Source of the DNA: Amyloporia xantha
Taxonomy: Eukaryota; Basidiomycota; Agaricomycetes; Polyporales; Adustoporiaceae
DNA length: 64,000 nucleotides
Assembly: GCA_036971615.1 (NCBI GenBank)
Contig: JAYKKR010000011.1
Span: 1,054,001-1,118,000, forward strand
Reading direction: 5' to 3'
A model generated the notes under the pieces. It had not been told where the DNA came from and did no database searches. It saw only the letters and a list, made by a program, of their open reading frames with translations. The stretch's first letter is position 1, and each line of letters starts with the position of its first letter. The position numbers and the translations under genes were made by a program. This document shows positions 20,797 through 34,160 of the stretch, piece by piece.

Positions 20797-23700
20797 ATGA
20801 TCCCACTCACCAGAGCTGCCACCGCGCGCAGGCTGGAGACGACTTTGGTGTCGTACTCCCGACAGAGCCTTCCTCGGCCAGCGCGTCTCTATTCTACACC
20901 CACAAAAAAGGCCAATGCACCCGCTCTTGCAACAGCGAACGCTCCGAATGAGTATCCGCCTTATATGCCGTCTCCTGGTAGCGCGGATGAAAGCGGGCAC
21001 AGCGAAATGGAGGGCTTTCTACATCGTAGGACACCGTATACCATCCTTCCCACCCCGCTCCCGAGCAGCGAGACCAATTCTCTGAACGACTTCTACTTCA
21101 CCGACTCGCCGACACAGGACCAGCTGTCTGTAATGGACGCCTGTCTGCACAATCTTTACGACGTTCCGCGTGCGAAGGCAATGTTCGAGCAGTTGCGCGC
21201 GTCGGAGAAGGGCGAAGCCATCCTCGACGTGCGGGTGTACAACTCGTTTGTGGATGCGTACCTGGCGATGGCGGCGTCAAAGGAGCCACACCAGGCAGCA
21301 CCGTGGCTAGAGGACGCTTGGGCTCTGTACGACCAGATGGAGGCCGAAAAGGTGAACGTCCGACCGACGGCGAACACATATGCTCTGATGCTATTGGCCT
21401 GGATGCGGTATAATCCAAGTTCGGGGCGCGTACAGCAGATCATGGTCGAAGGTGCCCGCGATCCGGCGGCGTTGCTACGGGGCATGCTCGATCGTCAGAT
21501 TCCTACCACGCTGGTTGTGTCAGATCGTGCGTTCACGTCGAATGAGGAGGCGTCTGAGGCAATCCAGTTACTCCTGAAGTCGGCAGTAGAGATGGGTTTG
21601 ACGAAGGTGGTGAATGAGCTAGGCATGGCGGAGTCGCTGGGGAGGCAGGCCTTGGACCCGTTGGAGAATGTTCCCGAGGCCATTCCGGTCATGCGACAGA
21701 AGGTAAGCGTGTGCATAATTGCGAAAATGCCATCAGGGTGCTGAGTTTGTGTGCGCCAGAAACAAACGGATCAGTTTCAAGTGACGCACGCGGACGACGG
21801 CAGTGTGGTAGATTTCCAGGTAAACGAGGACTCTGAGAAGCGGGACCCGGCTCAGGAGTTGGAGGTACCATTCAACCTACATACGTTGCGGAAACATCTC
21901 GCACAAGTCATCTTTGCACGACGAGTGTTGCCCGAGGATGTTGCAGCGCGTCAGAAACTTTTAGAGGAGTCGGTTTATGACGTCGCGGTTGAGCGGCTGA
22001 AGCACCAGGCGGAGCTTTTCGATGAACTAGGATTATCAAACAAGGGCCTGAAGAACATGGATCTACGTACCTGGATGTGGGAGTGGCATCAGAAGCTCCA
22101 GGTGCGGCTTAAGGCGGAGATTGCCAATATCGTCGAAGAGGAAAAGCGACTTAGTGTCAATGTCGACACCAAGCTAAGTAAGTGTCTAAGTATCATTTGC
22201 TAGACGTCCACTCATCCTCCCTTTTATAGACGACCCGAAGCGCGCTGTCGGACTTAGTCCATTCCTCTCGCTTCTAAACCCAGAGAAGCTGTCCCTCATC
22301 ACCATCCTAGAGCTCATGCATCTGCAGGGGACCGGTGGTGTCATCGATGGCATGAAGACTGCTCGAGCTCTCCTGGCTGTGGGCAAAGCAGTTGAGCTCG
22401 AGTACAAGGCAGAGATGTGCAAGAAGAACAACATTTCCGTGCCGTCTACTAGTGCCGGGCGTGCAACCGAGCAGGGCTATTTCACTGGCATGGGGTATCG
22501 TGATCTGTACGCGCGACGTGTAGCAGCCAGGAAGTTCATGGAGGATGCTGAGGATTGGACATCCGAATGGACCCAGGTCGCGCGAGTCAAGGTTGGTAGC
22601 TTCCTTGTCGACTGTCTGATGGACATCGCAACCGTCGTTCGTACGGCCGTGGACAAGAAAACTGGCGAGACAGTGTAAGTGCGCCTTACATGTCAAAAGA
22701 ACCGCCAATCTGATTCATATGATTAGTTCAGAGGAACAGCCAGCGTTCTTCCACTCATATGAGTACCTGCGTGGCTATAAGCTCGGTGTCATTAAGCTCA
22801 ATCCGAAGATCAGTGAGCGGATGGCCAAAGAGTCTCTTCGAGAAACATTGCATCCTCGTCATCTTCCGATGTTGGTTAAACCGAAACCATGGTTGAGTTA
22901 TGATCAAGGAGGTTACCTGTATAACAAGAGTAAGTCACTTATCTCACTACGAAGCAAAGTCTTGGAATTGACTGGCGTTATCCATAGCTTGGGCAATGCG
23001 GTTCAAGGAGTCGCAGGAACAACAAAGTTATCTGCGCCATGCGTCAAGTTTGGGAAACCTCGAATTGATCTATGCGGGTCTGGATGTTCTCGGCAGTACA
23101 CCGTGGGTCATCAACCGGAGGATATTCGACGTCGTACTCGAAGTTTGGAACTCAGGCACTCGGTGGTGCAAGATACCTCCAGCTGTGTATGACATTTCGG
23201 AGCCTGATAAACCTGAAAACTTCGATACAGACCAAAAAGCACGAATTGTGTATATGCAAAGACAGAAGATGTACTTGTTGGGGAAAGCGAACAACCATTC
23301 TGACCGGTGCAGCGTTAATTACAAGATTGAGATCGCCCGAGCTGTGAGTGCCTTCAAATTGTATGGATACGACTTCTTGCTGACAGGATTGTGTCTAGTT
23401 CTTGGGCGACACTCTTTATTTCCCTCACAACGTCGACTTCCGTGGGCGGGCCTATCCCATCCCTCCTCATTTGAGCCATATTGGTGACGATCTTAGTCGT
23501 GGTCTCTTGAAATTCGGCGAGGCGAAACCTCTGGGAGAACGAGGCTTGCGATGGCTCAAGATCCATCTGGCTAACTTATATGGCTATGACAAGAGTAACT
23601 TTGACGAACGGGTCCAATTCGTCGAAGACCATCTCGATGACATTTACGATAGCGCTGAGAAACCGATAGAGGTGAGTCGTTGCATTTCTGTCTCCGTTCA

Positions 23701-25467
23701 GATCCAATTCAGTCCCTAACTCGATATTCTTTTTTGAAGGGTCGAAGATGGTGGCATGACGCGGACGACCCTTGGCAATGCCTAGCGACTTGCATAGAGC
23801 TGAAGGCTGCATTGGAATCACCCAATCCCTATGAGTACGAATGCGCTCTTCCCGTACATCAAGATGGAACCTGTAATGGCTTGCAGCATTACGCAGCTCT
23901 CGGTGGCGACGCCAAGGGAGCGAAGCAGGTCAATCTTGATGTTGCGGATCGACCGTCGGATGTCTACTCTTATGTTGCTGACATGGTTGAAACGTCCATG
24001 GCGGAAGATTTTGCGAAAGACCACAAGTATGCTAAGATGCTGAGGGGTAAGATCTCCAGAAAGGTCGTTAAGCAAACGGTCAGCCTAGTCTGTCTTCCGT
24101 CTATAGGTCATGGCTTACACGTACCTCATCTCATCTAGGTGATGACTACCGTGTATGGTGTCACATTCGTTGGTGCTCGTGACCAGATCGAGAAGCAATT
24201 GAAGGACCGAGGTGATGTCCCCGCAGAGGAATGTTGGGGTGCAGCATCATATATCGCCAAGAAGGTCCTTGCTTGTATTGGCGATCTGTTCAAAGGCGCA
24301 AAGGACATCCAAAACTGGTTGAACACCTCTGCGCGACTTATTGCGAAGTCCATACCTCCCGACCGTGTCGATGCTGCGACCAACAACCCTATAGTGACCC
24401 GCAAGACGAAAAAAGCGCCTAAGAATACTGCAGCCAATAGGTTGAAGAAGGAGCAAATGACGTCTGTCGTATGGACGACACCGTTGGGTCTGCCTATTGT
24501 TCAGCCGTACAGGGCTACCAGACGAAAACAAATCATCACGTCTATGCAGACAGTCTACATTTCAGATCCTACTAGCCCCACCAACGGTTAGAGCCTTTCC
24601 TTTTTGCAGAATCAACTCATGCTCAACTCAGTTTTGCGTTACAGTAAATGCCGCGAAGCAGGCATCAGCTTTCCCTCCCAACTTCATTCACAGTCTCGAC
24701 GCGACCCACATGATGTTGACTGCTCTCGAGTGTAAAGTACGTGCTTGTCATGTCCTCCGCCTGGCGCGTTGCTAGACTAACTGTCATATTGTAGACGCAA
24801 GGGTTGACATTTGCTTCTGTGCACGACTCATATTGGACGCATGCTGGTAGCATCGACCAGATGTCTGCCATCATTCGGGACACGTTCATTGCATTGCATT
24901 CGTCGGACATCCTTGCCAAACTCCATGCAGAGGTTGGTCTCCTTTTGTGCTCATTAACTCTATGCTGACTATGGTGATCAGTTCTGTGAGCGCTATAAAG
25001 GCTACAAGGTACCCGTCGTCAATCTCAGGCACGGCCGCCTCATCGCACAGTATGGTTTGACTACGAACGCGGTAATGGTCTCTGATGACTTGGATAACCT
25101 ACCTGGCGAGGAAATGCCTCTGCGACTCACCGATTCTCCAAAAGCTGAGGATGACGAGGATGCCGCAATGTCCGAATCGAATTCGGAGCAATCTGAAGTC
25201 AATGCGAACGAGGCTTTGGCAGAGTCGTCGATGGATGATGAAAATACGGATGAGGGCCTCACCGCCGCGGAGGCCTCGAAGGTTAAGAAGAGGGGTCGTC
25301 CTCTGAAGGTGCAACCTGAGCAGGTGGTCTCGGACCAGCGCAAGACGAGACGGGTTGTTGACCTTGAGGCCAAGTTCGTCAACCTTGCGAGCGTACTGCC
25401 TCCAATCCCACAGAAGGGCCAGTTTGATGTCTCAACTATCAAAAAGTCTCTCTACTTCTTCTCATGA
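20797..25467 (+). CDS. RPO41: Mitochondrial DNA-directed RNA polymerase
   Basis: Single-subunit phage-T7-type polymerase that transcribes mtDNA. The N-terminus ([28 protein letters not shown]-like) is Arg/Ser/Thr-rich and lacks acidic residues early, as expected for a mitochondrial presequence. The central part has a PPR-like helical N-terminal extension. Catalytic motifs: motif A around [16 protein letters not shown] (about 23860-23910, catalytic Asp), motif [18 protein letters not shown] (across the intron near 24080-24138), and motif [14 protein letters not shown] (about 24811-24850, second catalytic Asp). [18 protein letters not shown] and [19 protein letters not shown] also match. The protein ends IKKSLYFFS. 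An acidic Ser/Glu insertion (about 25140-25260) precedes the C-terminus. Roughly a dozen short introns; frame intact. Confidence 0.94.
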
Positions 25468-25947
25468 CGTGTTATATCTGTTACTGTCGTAGGTATCTCA
25501 TTTTCGCTAGCCACCTCTCCATCATCATGCTTTCCCTCGTCATTGGCCTTCCGTGTTCATCCTGCTATCGCCCATACTACATCGACATCCTCATCTATGG
25601 CAATTGCGCATTGCAACATTGTACTCTATCTGCATCATACTACTATACTAGACTTATTGGTATTACATAGACAGGTTTTGAATTCATTTGGACACCATAC
25701 ACGCCGAGTGTGCGCCCACCGCGACTAGAACAGCTCTGATCCTCGCTAGAACCGCGTTTAGATCAGTACGTACTTCGATAAACGATGGCTTCGCCTTGTC
25801 GGCGTGGGCACAATGCTCGACAAACACGACCCGAGCGGACACGTCCTATTTCTCCGCCCTTAGACCGTGGCCGTCTTCCCCAAGCCTCTGTGAAACAGAT
25901 CTACAGAACTCGACTAAGATACCAAGTGACAAGATCGAGTGGTCGAC
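25468..25947. other. Intergenic, RPO41 3' flank and PalI-type gene promoter
   Basis: 480 bp with no coding exon recognised. Confidence 0.5.
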
Positions 25948-26947
25948 ATGAGTAAAGCCTTCCATATCCCCGGCATATTCCTCTTGTTCTGCGCTTTCGT
26001 GCTACTATTTCTTGTGTCCGTCTCTCTGCCATACCTCACTGCTCTCGATGTCGCAAGAGTGCATTTCAATGCCGGTGGGCCCATCTCCATCGGTGCGGAC
26101 ACGAATGCCGTGTCGCAGCTGAGGGTGCGTATCTGATTTGCTGAATCGGAAGTTTTTTTTTGACATTAACTGTTGATCGATAGTTTGGTGTATGGTGAGT
26201 ATATGTGCTCTGCGTGAAGAGCGACTTTCATCAGTGTTCGGCGAATGAAGGGCTGATTGTTGGTACGAGACGTCTGGGAATCGAGTGTGTGGTACCTCAG
26301 GTCTGTCGTTGTTTGTCCCGGGCTGAATGCCATGGCTGAGCGCTGAAGGTTCGCCCACTTTTTGATATACACAGGCTATGCGTATAACACGACCGTCTAT
26401 GATGGTGGTGCCAGAACGACGTCTGTCAGTATTGGCTCGTCTTGGACGCGTGGACTTGCCATCCACCCCGTCGGTTCGTCCAATCTTACAATTCAGGGAC
26501 TTGTTCTTGATCGAGTATAACCATATAGCTACGGGAGTATGCTTCATTGCCTTGCTGCTGTCCCTTTCTGCCCATATAACATCCACCTTGCTCGCATCGC
26601 TCGCAGCGTTCCTCGCGAGCATCATCACCCTGATTGCATTCGCCGTCGACATTGCGCTATACGCCTATGTCAAGCACGAGATGGGAAAGCTCAAGGGCGC
26701 CAACATCACCACGGACACTGCTCCAGGTATGCAAATATATATTGCCTTCACTCGTGCATACCGAAACTTGACGCACCCGGATGTTTTAGCGTTTTGGATG
26801 ACCTTTGCTTCCCTCTTGTTACTTTGGATGGCGGGTACCACGGTATGCATGGGTCGTCGTCGTGATAGGATGGCAGGGGCGACCAACTTCCCCTTGGCTT
26901 CCAGCAAGGTTTCGCGATCATGGCGGAGCCGTTTCGAGAAATCGTAG
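25948..26947 (+). CDS. SUR7/PalI-family integral membrane protein
   Basis: ATG at 25948 (MSKAFHIPGIFLLFCAFVLL) starts with a long hydrophobic helix and FLVSVSLPYLTAL, typical of PalI/SUR7 proteins. A conserved FGVWGY-type motif spans a micro-exon at 26184-26194 and the exon from 26374 (YAYNTTVYDGG...). Next come HPVATGVCFIALLLSLSAHI and two more helices, then WMTFASLLLLWMAGTTVC and a basic tail ending RFEKS. Four membrane helices with an extracellular loop after the first fit the family, which works in eisosome domains (SUR7) or ambient-pH sensing (PalI/Rim9). Which branch is not decided. Splicing the micro-exon to the next exon leaves the frame off by one nucleotide, and the intron after it (about 179 nt) is long, so either the model or the sequence is imperfect there. 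Confidence 0.7.
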
Positions 26948-27509
26948 ACGCATACATGTCTGGCAACATATCCAGAAGACGTGCACACAGCTATATCCCA
27001 GTGAATGTCGCTCCATGTACTGTGGACGAACTTGATAACCTATGGATACCCGACTTCCTAACTTTATGATACACAACCTCACTAGTTCCTGACTCCTCAT
27101 CGTGACTCTTGACTTCATCTTTATTGCGTATTTTGTTAGCGGATCAAACTAGCTATATAGTAATGCATCTTTCTTCACGAATATGGGCGAAGGTCAAACC
27201 ATCCTGGACCCTGGTGAATGCGAAATGTGAGAAAAGAAGAGCAAACATTCTGCGATGCACTCGTTTCAGTGGTGTCTAATTCAAGGCTGGACATGAATCG
27301 AAAGAATGCGAGAGGAGTGTCCTACAATCATACCAACTTTCTGCTTTTGAAAACCTTGAAAACCTTTCGGATTGCAGAAGCACTACCTCCCCACCAGGAG
27401 ATAGAGCGGGTTTCTTCGGATCACATGCAGCAGCACATCTAGCACTCACTCGCTGATATTCAGCAGAATTGGATTCTATTTTTGACAACATGACAACATC
27501 CTTGCTGAT
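26948..27509. other. Intergenic between convergent genes
   Basis: About 560 bp between the 3' ends of the PalI-type gene and ATP14. Short ORFs only; nothing supported. Confidence 0.5.
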
Positions 27510-28071
27510 CTAATGATGGACCTCCGCCTTGGGCTCGTCCGCCTCCAAAAATGCGAGGAAAGTGTCGGCACCGGTCACCGTCACCTCGGGAGTACCTGTC
27601 GTGGCATTCGCCTTGGCCGGCTGCCACAGGCTCTACGGCATCGTATGCGGAGAGCTCTGACGCAAGGTCAGCGGGAATGGTAGGCGGCTGGGGAGCTGGT
27701 GGCATCGAGTACGACTTGACAGCACCGACGTGCGCATCCTTCACCTGTAACGTGTTCGGATGAGCGTTAAGTTCTCGACCCAGCCATCGTAAAAACATAC
27801 AGGAGGAGGGGCTTTGTACGCCTTCAGCTCCTTGATGTACAGCTCCTGGACGAAGTCTGCATAGTCCGGGAGTCCGGAGTGAGCTAGACTGCACTCTCCG
27901 TGCCAGCTGACTGTTGGTCACACACCTTTGCGTGCAACCGCCGAGGTCGAGAAAGCGCAGGAGCGGGAGATGGAGCGAGCCTGGGCAGAACATCGTTAAT
28001 GATAGACCTAGAATACAACCTGGACGAAAACATACGGCGCTGCAGGCCTGCCTGAGGACAGTCGACGACAT
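27510..28071 (-). CDS. ATP14: F1Fo-ATP synthase subunit h, with an apparent frameshift
   Basis: Small peripheral-stalk subunit of mitochondrial ATP synthase. Exon 1 is MSSTVLRQACSA (ATG 28071), exon 2 ARSISRSCAFSTSAVARK (presequence), exon 3 DFVQELYIKELKAYKAPPP, exon 4 VKDAHVGAVKSYSMPPAPQ and SELSAYDAVEP. The family's conserved end, GADTFLAFLEADEPKAEVHH and TAG at 27510-27512, is present but in a different frame from exon 4. The frames meet within the 16 nt at 27612-27627; removing those 16 nt would restore a continuous reading, but that is too short for an intron. A 1-nt indel, in the genome or in the assembly, is the simplest reading. About 120 residues if the frame is continuous. Shares a 141-bp promoter with INH1. 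Confidence 0.85.
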
Positions 28072-28212
28072 GGTCAAGAGCAAAAGTGTGACGTGACGGA
28101 GGTCACGCGGGTGGCCTCGGTTGGGCTCGGCTGTCGAGTGCGCTGCCGGCCCCATACGCGTTCGTATATAAGACCCTAAGTATCCACCTATTTCTCTATC
28201 CCAACGTTCACA
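28072..28212. promoter_or_regulatory. Divergent promoter of ATP14 and INH1
   Basis: The 141 bp between the start codons contain an inverted repeat GTGAC-N4-GTCAC at 28093-28106, overlapping a TGACGT (CRE-like) motif at its left, and a TATATAAG box at 28165-28172, about 40 bp upstream of the INH1 ATG. Both genes encode parts of the ATP synthase system, so joint regulation is plausible but inferred. Confidence 0.6.
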
Positions 28213-28680
28213 ATGCTTGCTCGTCTCACCACCAACTCAGCTCGTCGTCTTCCTCGTGTTTCGCCGGTGACAGTTCGCCATTACGCGGAGAACTCGTTCA
28301 AGTGAGTAGGTGGGCGTAACGGTTACATCATCGCGCACTGACTTCGCGTTGCAGCAAGAAAGAGAAGGCTCATGAAGGTGGGACTCTCCCAGCTTGCAAA
28401 GATGTTTGTTCTCATTGTGCCACGACACCTGCAGATCAGTACGCTCGTTCACAGGAGACTGATCAGCTGAAGAAGCTCAAGGACGAGGCACGCAGTGGTA
28501 TCCATGATTATTACTATTGACTGTAAACTCACACTTTATTGACGCAGATTGAGAGGAAGAAAGCAGAACTCGTGAGTACAATAGTTACCCTTCCTTTCAT
28601 AGTGGCTGAACAGGTGCCATGTCTTTATTTAGGCCAGACTGGAGAAGGAGCACCAGGAGGCCCTGTCGAAACAGAAGTAG
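28213..28680 (+). CDS. INH1: Mitochondrial F1Fo-ATPase inhibitor (IF1)
   Basis: Inhibitor that blocks ATP hydrolysis by F1 when the proton gradient collapses. Exon 1 (MLARLTTNSARRLPRVSPVT..) is a mitochondrial presequence. Then KKEKAHEDQYARSQETDQLK carries the conserved inhibitory segment, followed by KLKDEIERKKAELARLEKEH, a predicted coiled coil, and EALSKQK with TAG at 28678-28680. About 80 residues, the normal size. To join KDE to IERKK in frame, the third intron must use a GC donor at 28488 (GAG/GCACGC) with acceptor ending at 28547; all nearby GT donors give an early stop. The resulting 60-nt intron is of normal length. Confidence 0.88.
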
Positions 28681-29423
28681 ACGTGACGGTCCATGCAGGC
28701 GCGTCGTGAGTGATGGAACCAATATTGTGTGAGTCATCGCGCGTTTTGTCTGTCTTATCTCAGAATGTCATATTTAGATCAGCCTGTAGTGTTTGTACAA
28801 AGAACCTTCTTTGTATAGCATGGACGCACCTTTCATAGCGATGCATATCATTACTTCTTGCAAAGTCCGAGTCTTAGGTGCCGTCATCGAGACAATGAGT
28901 TGAATGATTTCACATGTGTTTTAAATGTACTTATCTCGAGGCGAATCATAAGCCAGTCATCGAATTTCATAGGAGGGCGATTCATCGTTAACTGTGTGGA
29001 CGTGCGCTATTCATCTGGAGAGTGGAATAGATGTAAGTAAAGCCTCTACGGCGGTTCGTTAACACCTGCTTACCTGATAGAATAAAGTTAAATCCATCCA
29101 CCCTTCATCCAATTCTGCTTCGACTTGGTCTCGAGCTCGAATGTCGACTGATGACCACCCCACCCTGTACCGAAGTTCAGATGCTATAATAGCTCGTAGC
29201 GCTTGCTCATGTGACCCGACGCGTCCGCCCGCTGTTCCGCATCACGTCCTCATCGCTACACTTGATTGCTGAATTCTGAGTTCCTGACCTCCTCCAGTTC
29301 CTATCTCGAGACCATGATAGCGATAAGACTCGACGTTGAAGAACCACGTGTCGTGAGTCTGAGCTCTCGCCGTTCGGCACGAATGTCGTCACCGAAGGGA
29401 GGTATTATGAGTAAGCTGGGCAC
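28681..29423. other. Intergenic
   Basis: About 740 bp between INH1 and aldo/keto reductase copy B. No coding exon recognised. Confidence 0.45.
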
Positions 29424-29431
29424 TATATAAA
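29424..29431 (+). promoter_or_regulatory. TATA box of aldo/keto reductase copy B
   Basis: TATATAAA ends 59 bp before the ATG at 29491. Copy A has a related ATAAATGAG on its strand at a similar distance, and CTGAATCGAAA occurs just upstream of both start codons, so the duplication included the core promoter. Confidence 0.55.
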
Positions 29432-29490
29432 CGAGGGGTCCCTCTCGAGTCGCTGAGAGAGTGGAATCCCTGAATCGAAACTTTAACGAC

Positions 29491-31314
<1,824 letters not shown>

Positions 31315-31711
31315 GCTGCGGACGATGGTCGAGCAGAGAAACAAACCTTGTACAGTAGCAAAGACATCATGATTGTATTGTGACTCGAAGCAATCGATCA
31401 CCCTTGGGCAAATGTGTGGACATTTTCCTTCGTAATATTCTAGTGTTTCCTGTTACTTGAAATAGGTTTGGGTGATGGATCGAGAAAAAGTGACAGCTGC
31501 ATGCTTGATGCTGTGATTTGATTTCGTCACTGACAAAATCGCATAGGTACTGACGTCTGTGATGTCACGTGGAATATATCGTTCTCATGTTCGCGAGGGA
31601 AACCGGCGCAGCGAATCGGACTGCGTCGTCGACCTGCCGCTGTCCTTTGCAAAACTGCGACTCGCTTTTGAATTGTAGGTGCCATTCTGGTGGTACTTGC
31701 TCCTACAGGCA
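31315..31711. other. Intergenic, aldo/keto reductase to serine hydrolase
   Basis: Holds the 3' flank of copy B and the hydrolase promoter. No coding exon seen. Confidence 0.45.
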
Positions 31712-33893
31712 ATGATTTCTGCCGCTATCATCATTTATGGAGCACTGGCACTCTTCACATATTCCGCATTCGTGGTCTCGAGCATCCATGTTCAAGAACC
31801 TCTTGTGGTAGCATCCGAGCCACACGATAGTCGGACTGCTCAGAAGTACGCTATTACCCCAGAGCTCTCCACGTTTATCGACCGCCTACTGGAGACCGAC
31901 AACATACCAGGTATCTCCTTAGGAGTTGTTCACACCAGTGGTCCCAATAGAGGAGACCCGTTTGTTGAGTTGGATGCATGGGGACGCCAGACAGAGGATG
32001 GCGACGGGCACGATTTGTCTCCGGATGTGAGTGCCGCAAACTGGACCATGTATGGCGACTGTCATACCAGAGCAGTCCTGGAGCTCTGTGCTCATGTACA
32101 CATAGGCCCTGTTCGGTATCGCGTCGTGCTCGAAGGCATTCCTAGCAAGTTCTATCGGGCTACTTATGGACGACTTTGCGCATGGCCGGAATGTAACTCC
32201 TCTTCCGGCTGGCCTCGCACGCTTCGACTGGGATACAAAAGTGCGTGATCTGCTCCCAGAAGAGTGGGCGCTGGAGGATGAGTGGGCTAGCGAGAAGACG
32301 AATGTCCGGGACATGCTCGGGCATGTCACCGGCATGCCGAGGTATGGGCAGATGATATCTACATTCAATATGCAGAGAATTGAATATGGGCGCAGGCACG
32401 ATTTCTCGTATGCACCGGACGATACGCTCCCTGGAGTTGTGCGCAACCTGCGAAATCTCCGTCCGGCGTATGAGCTCCGCAAAAAGTGGTCGTACAACAA
32501 CCAAGTACGAACGTCCATTTTCTTGATATATATGTCTGAGGACAATTCATCTGTACTAGATGTATAAAACGGGTGCTTATCTGGTGAGCAAGTATGCCCA
32601 CATGTCGTACCCGTCGTTCGCTTCCACACGGCTATTCGAACCGCTAAACATGACATCGTCGACGTTTTGGCATGAAGAGGCGGCGACAAGCGGTAAGCTC
32701 ACGCAAACATGGACCAAATTCGGCCGGCGCATTCCATTCTGGTTCACGGACGACGTCGCAGAGCTCATGGCAGGTGCTGGCGGCGTGATCTCCAGTGCAG
32801 AGGATCTGGTAGGCATTTTCTGTGCGTTGTTCACGATATGCCTGGTAGCACTCACACTTCTACGGTACGGCCTGACAGACTAAGTGGGTCGGCATGCTGC
32901 TCAATGAAGGTGTAAGCCCCGCCTCGAACAAGACGGTGATTCCGCGCTCTGTATTTGACGAGATGACCACCGCGCATGCGGTCATGTCTGGAAAGGGAAG
33001 TGCATCGGGGTCGTCAATCATGGGGTATGGAATGGGTTGGATGCGGTCGTCATACCGAGGTCATGAGGTGCGGCTGTGGTCGCACCGATACGTCCTCATT
33101 ATGCTCATTCCATTGTCCGCAGATTGTCGCTCATACAGGTGGATTACCTGGCATTTCAACATTGGTGGCGTTTTTGCCTGAGGATGGTCTTGGCGTGGTC
33201 GCGCTTGCGAACGCGGACGAGAAGGCGGAAGCTAACCAAGCTATTTTGCTTCGCATCGTCGAGGATGTCATGGAGCTCCCACGCACCGCTGACACTAAGT
33301 GAGGCTGGTGCGCTTCAGTCTCGGTATAAAGCTGACTATAACGTCCATTCAGTGGTCAGGCTTTCCCTCTGGATGTCCCGAGTTTCAGCCGCGTTGAACT
33401 CACGAGGCGGGAAAGCACTGCAGTGCGCCAAGCCATCCGCACCCCAGATCTGGGACCCTACGCTGGGACGTACGGCAATGTCGGATATGGGGCCGTAACG
33501 CTGTGTGCGCCGACGAGCGATTCGCACTACTGCACTGACGTTGTTCAGGATTTTGCTCCCTTCTCAGTCTCCAAGGAGGCCCCGGCGCTTTACGCCGCAT
33601 ATCCGCGCATCTGGTCGACGCACCTGCGCATGGAGTACCGTGATGAAGAGACGTTCGACGTCGATTTCACGGCGCTGTTCCCGCACGGGTACGGGCTAAA
33701 CACGAGCGCGTTCGAGACGATGGAGACAGGTGAGTCGGAAGGGAGGGCGGTGTTCGTGGTTGAGGAGAAGGATGGGAAGAAGATAGTGAAGGGCTTTGGG
33801 CTGATTATTGATGAAAGTGCGGTAGAGGAGAGGCGGCGAAGCGGAGGCGGCGGGGTGCAGCAATATGCGGACGCGTGGTTTGAAAAGGTATGA
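31712..33893 (+). CDS. Membrane-anchored beta-lactamase-like serine hydrolase (peptidase S12)
   Basis: Start chosen at ATG 31712, directly before a hydrophobic signal-anchor (MISAAIIIYGALALFTYSAF). The catalytic SxxK is SCSK in FGIASCSKAFLASSIGLLMD, and the YxN motif is YNN in KKWSYNNQMY. Other family signatures are IPGISLGVVHTSG, NVRDMLGHVTGMPRYGQM, LFEPLNMTSSTF, MAGAGGVISSAEDL and the third-motif region HTGGLPGISTLVAFLPEDG. The protein ends DAWFEKV, TGA at 33891-33893. About 590 residues in five or six exons. Related fungal proteins are predicted extracellular or vacuolar esterases/amidases with unknown substrates. A decayed partial copy sits near 5.1-5.4 kb. Confidence 0.85.
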
Positions 33894-34160
33894 TGGATTT
33901 ATTTACTATGGACTAATGTTGTAACGATGTTGTATGACCGGACTGTACAATTACACCCTGTTGTAAATGTACATTCGATTTGTTCTGTGAGCTCATTCGC
34001 GTAATCACTGCGTTTTTGGCTAACTTTCACCGACAAGGATACGCGGGGTGAGACTTCATCGTACATGTAGATCCATTAGTCGCACCTGTAGTATGCATTG
34101 CCTATGCGCCCTGCCCAATATCGCCATATTTCGAGATAAAGTGGATATCTCACTATGAGC
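33894..34160. other. 3' flank of the serine hydrolase
   Basis: AT-rich spacer up to the MITE-like element; no gene. Confidence 0.5.

Noticed and set aside
27460..28155. Minus-strand ORF of 231 codons read straight through
   Set aside because: It reads across ATP14 introns and the wrong frame; the spliced ATP14 exons explain the conserved sequence.
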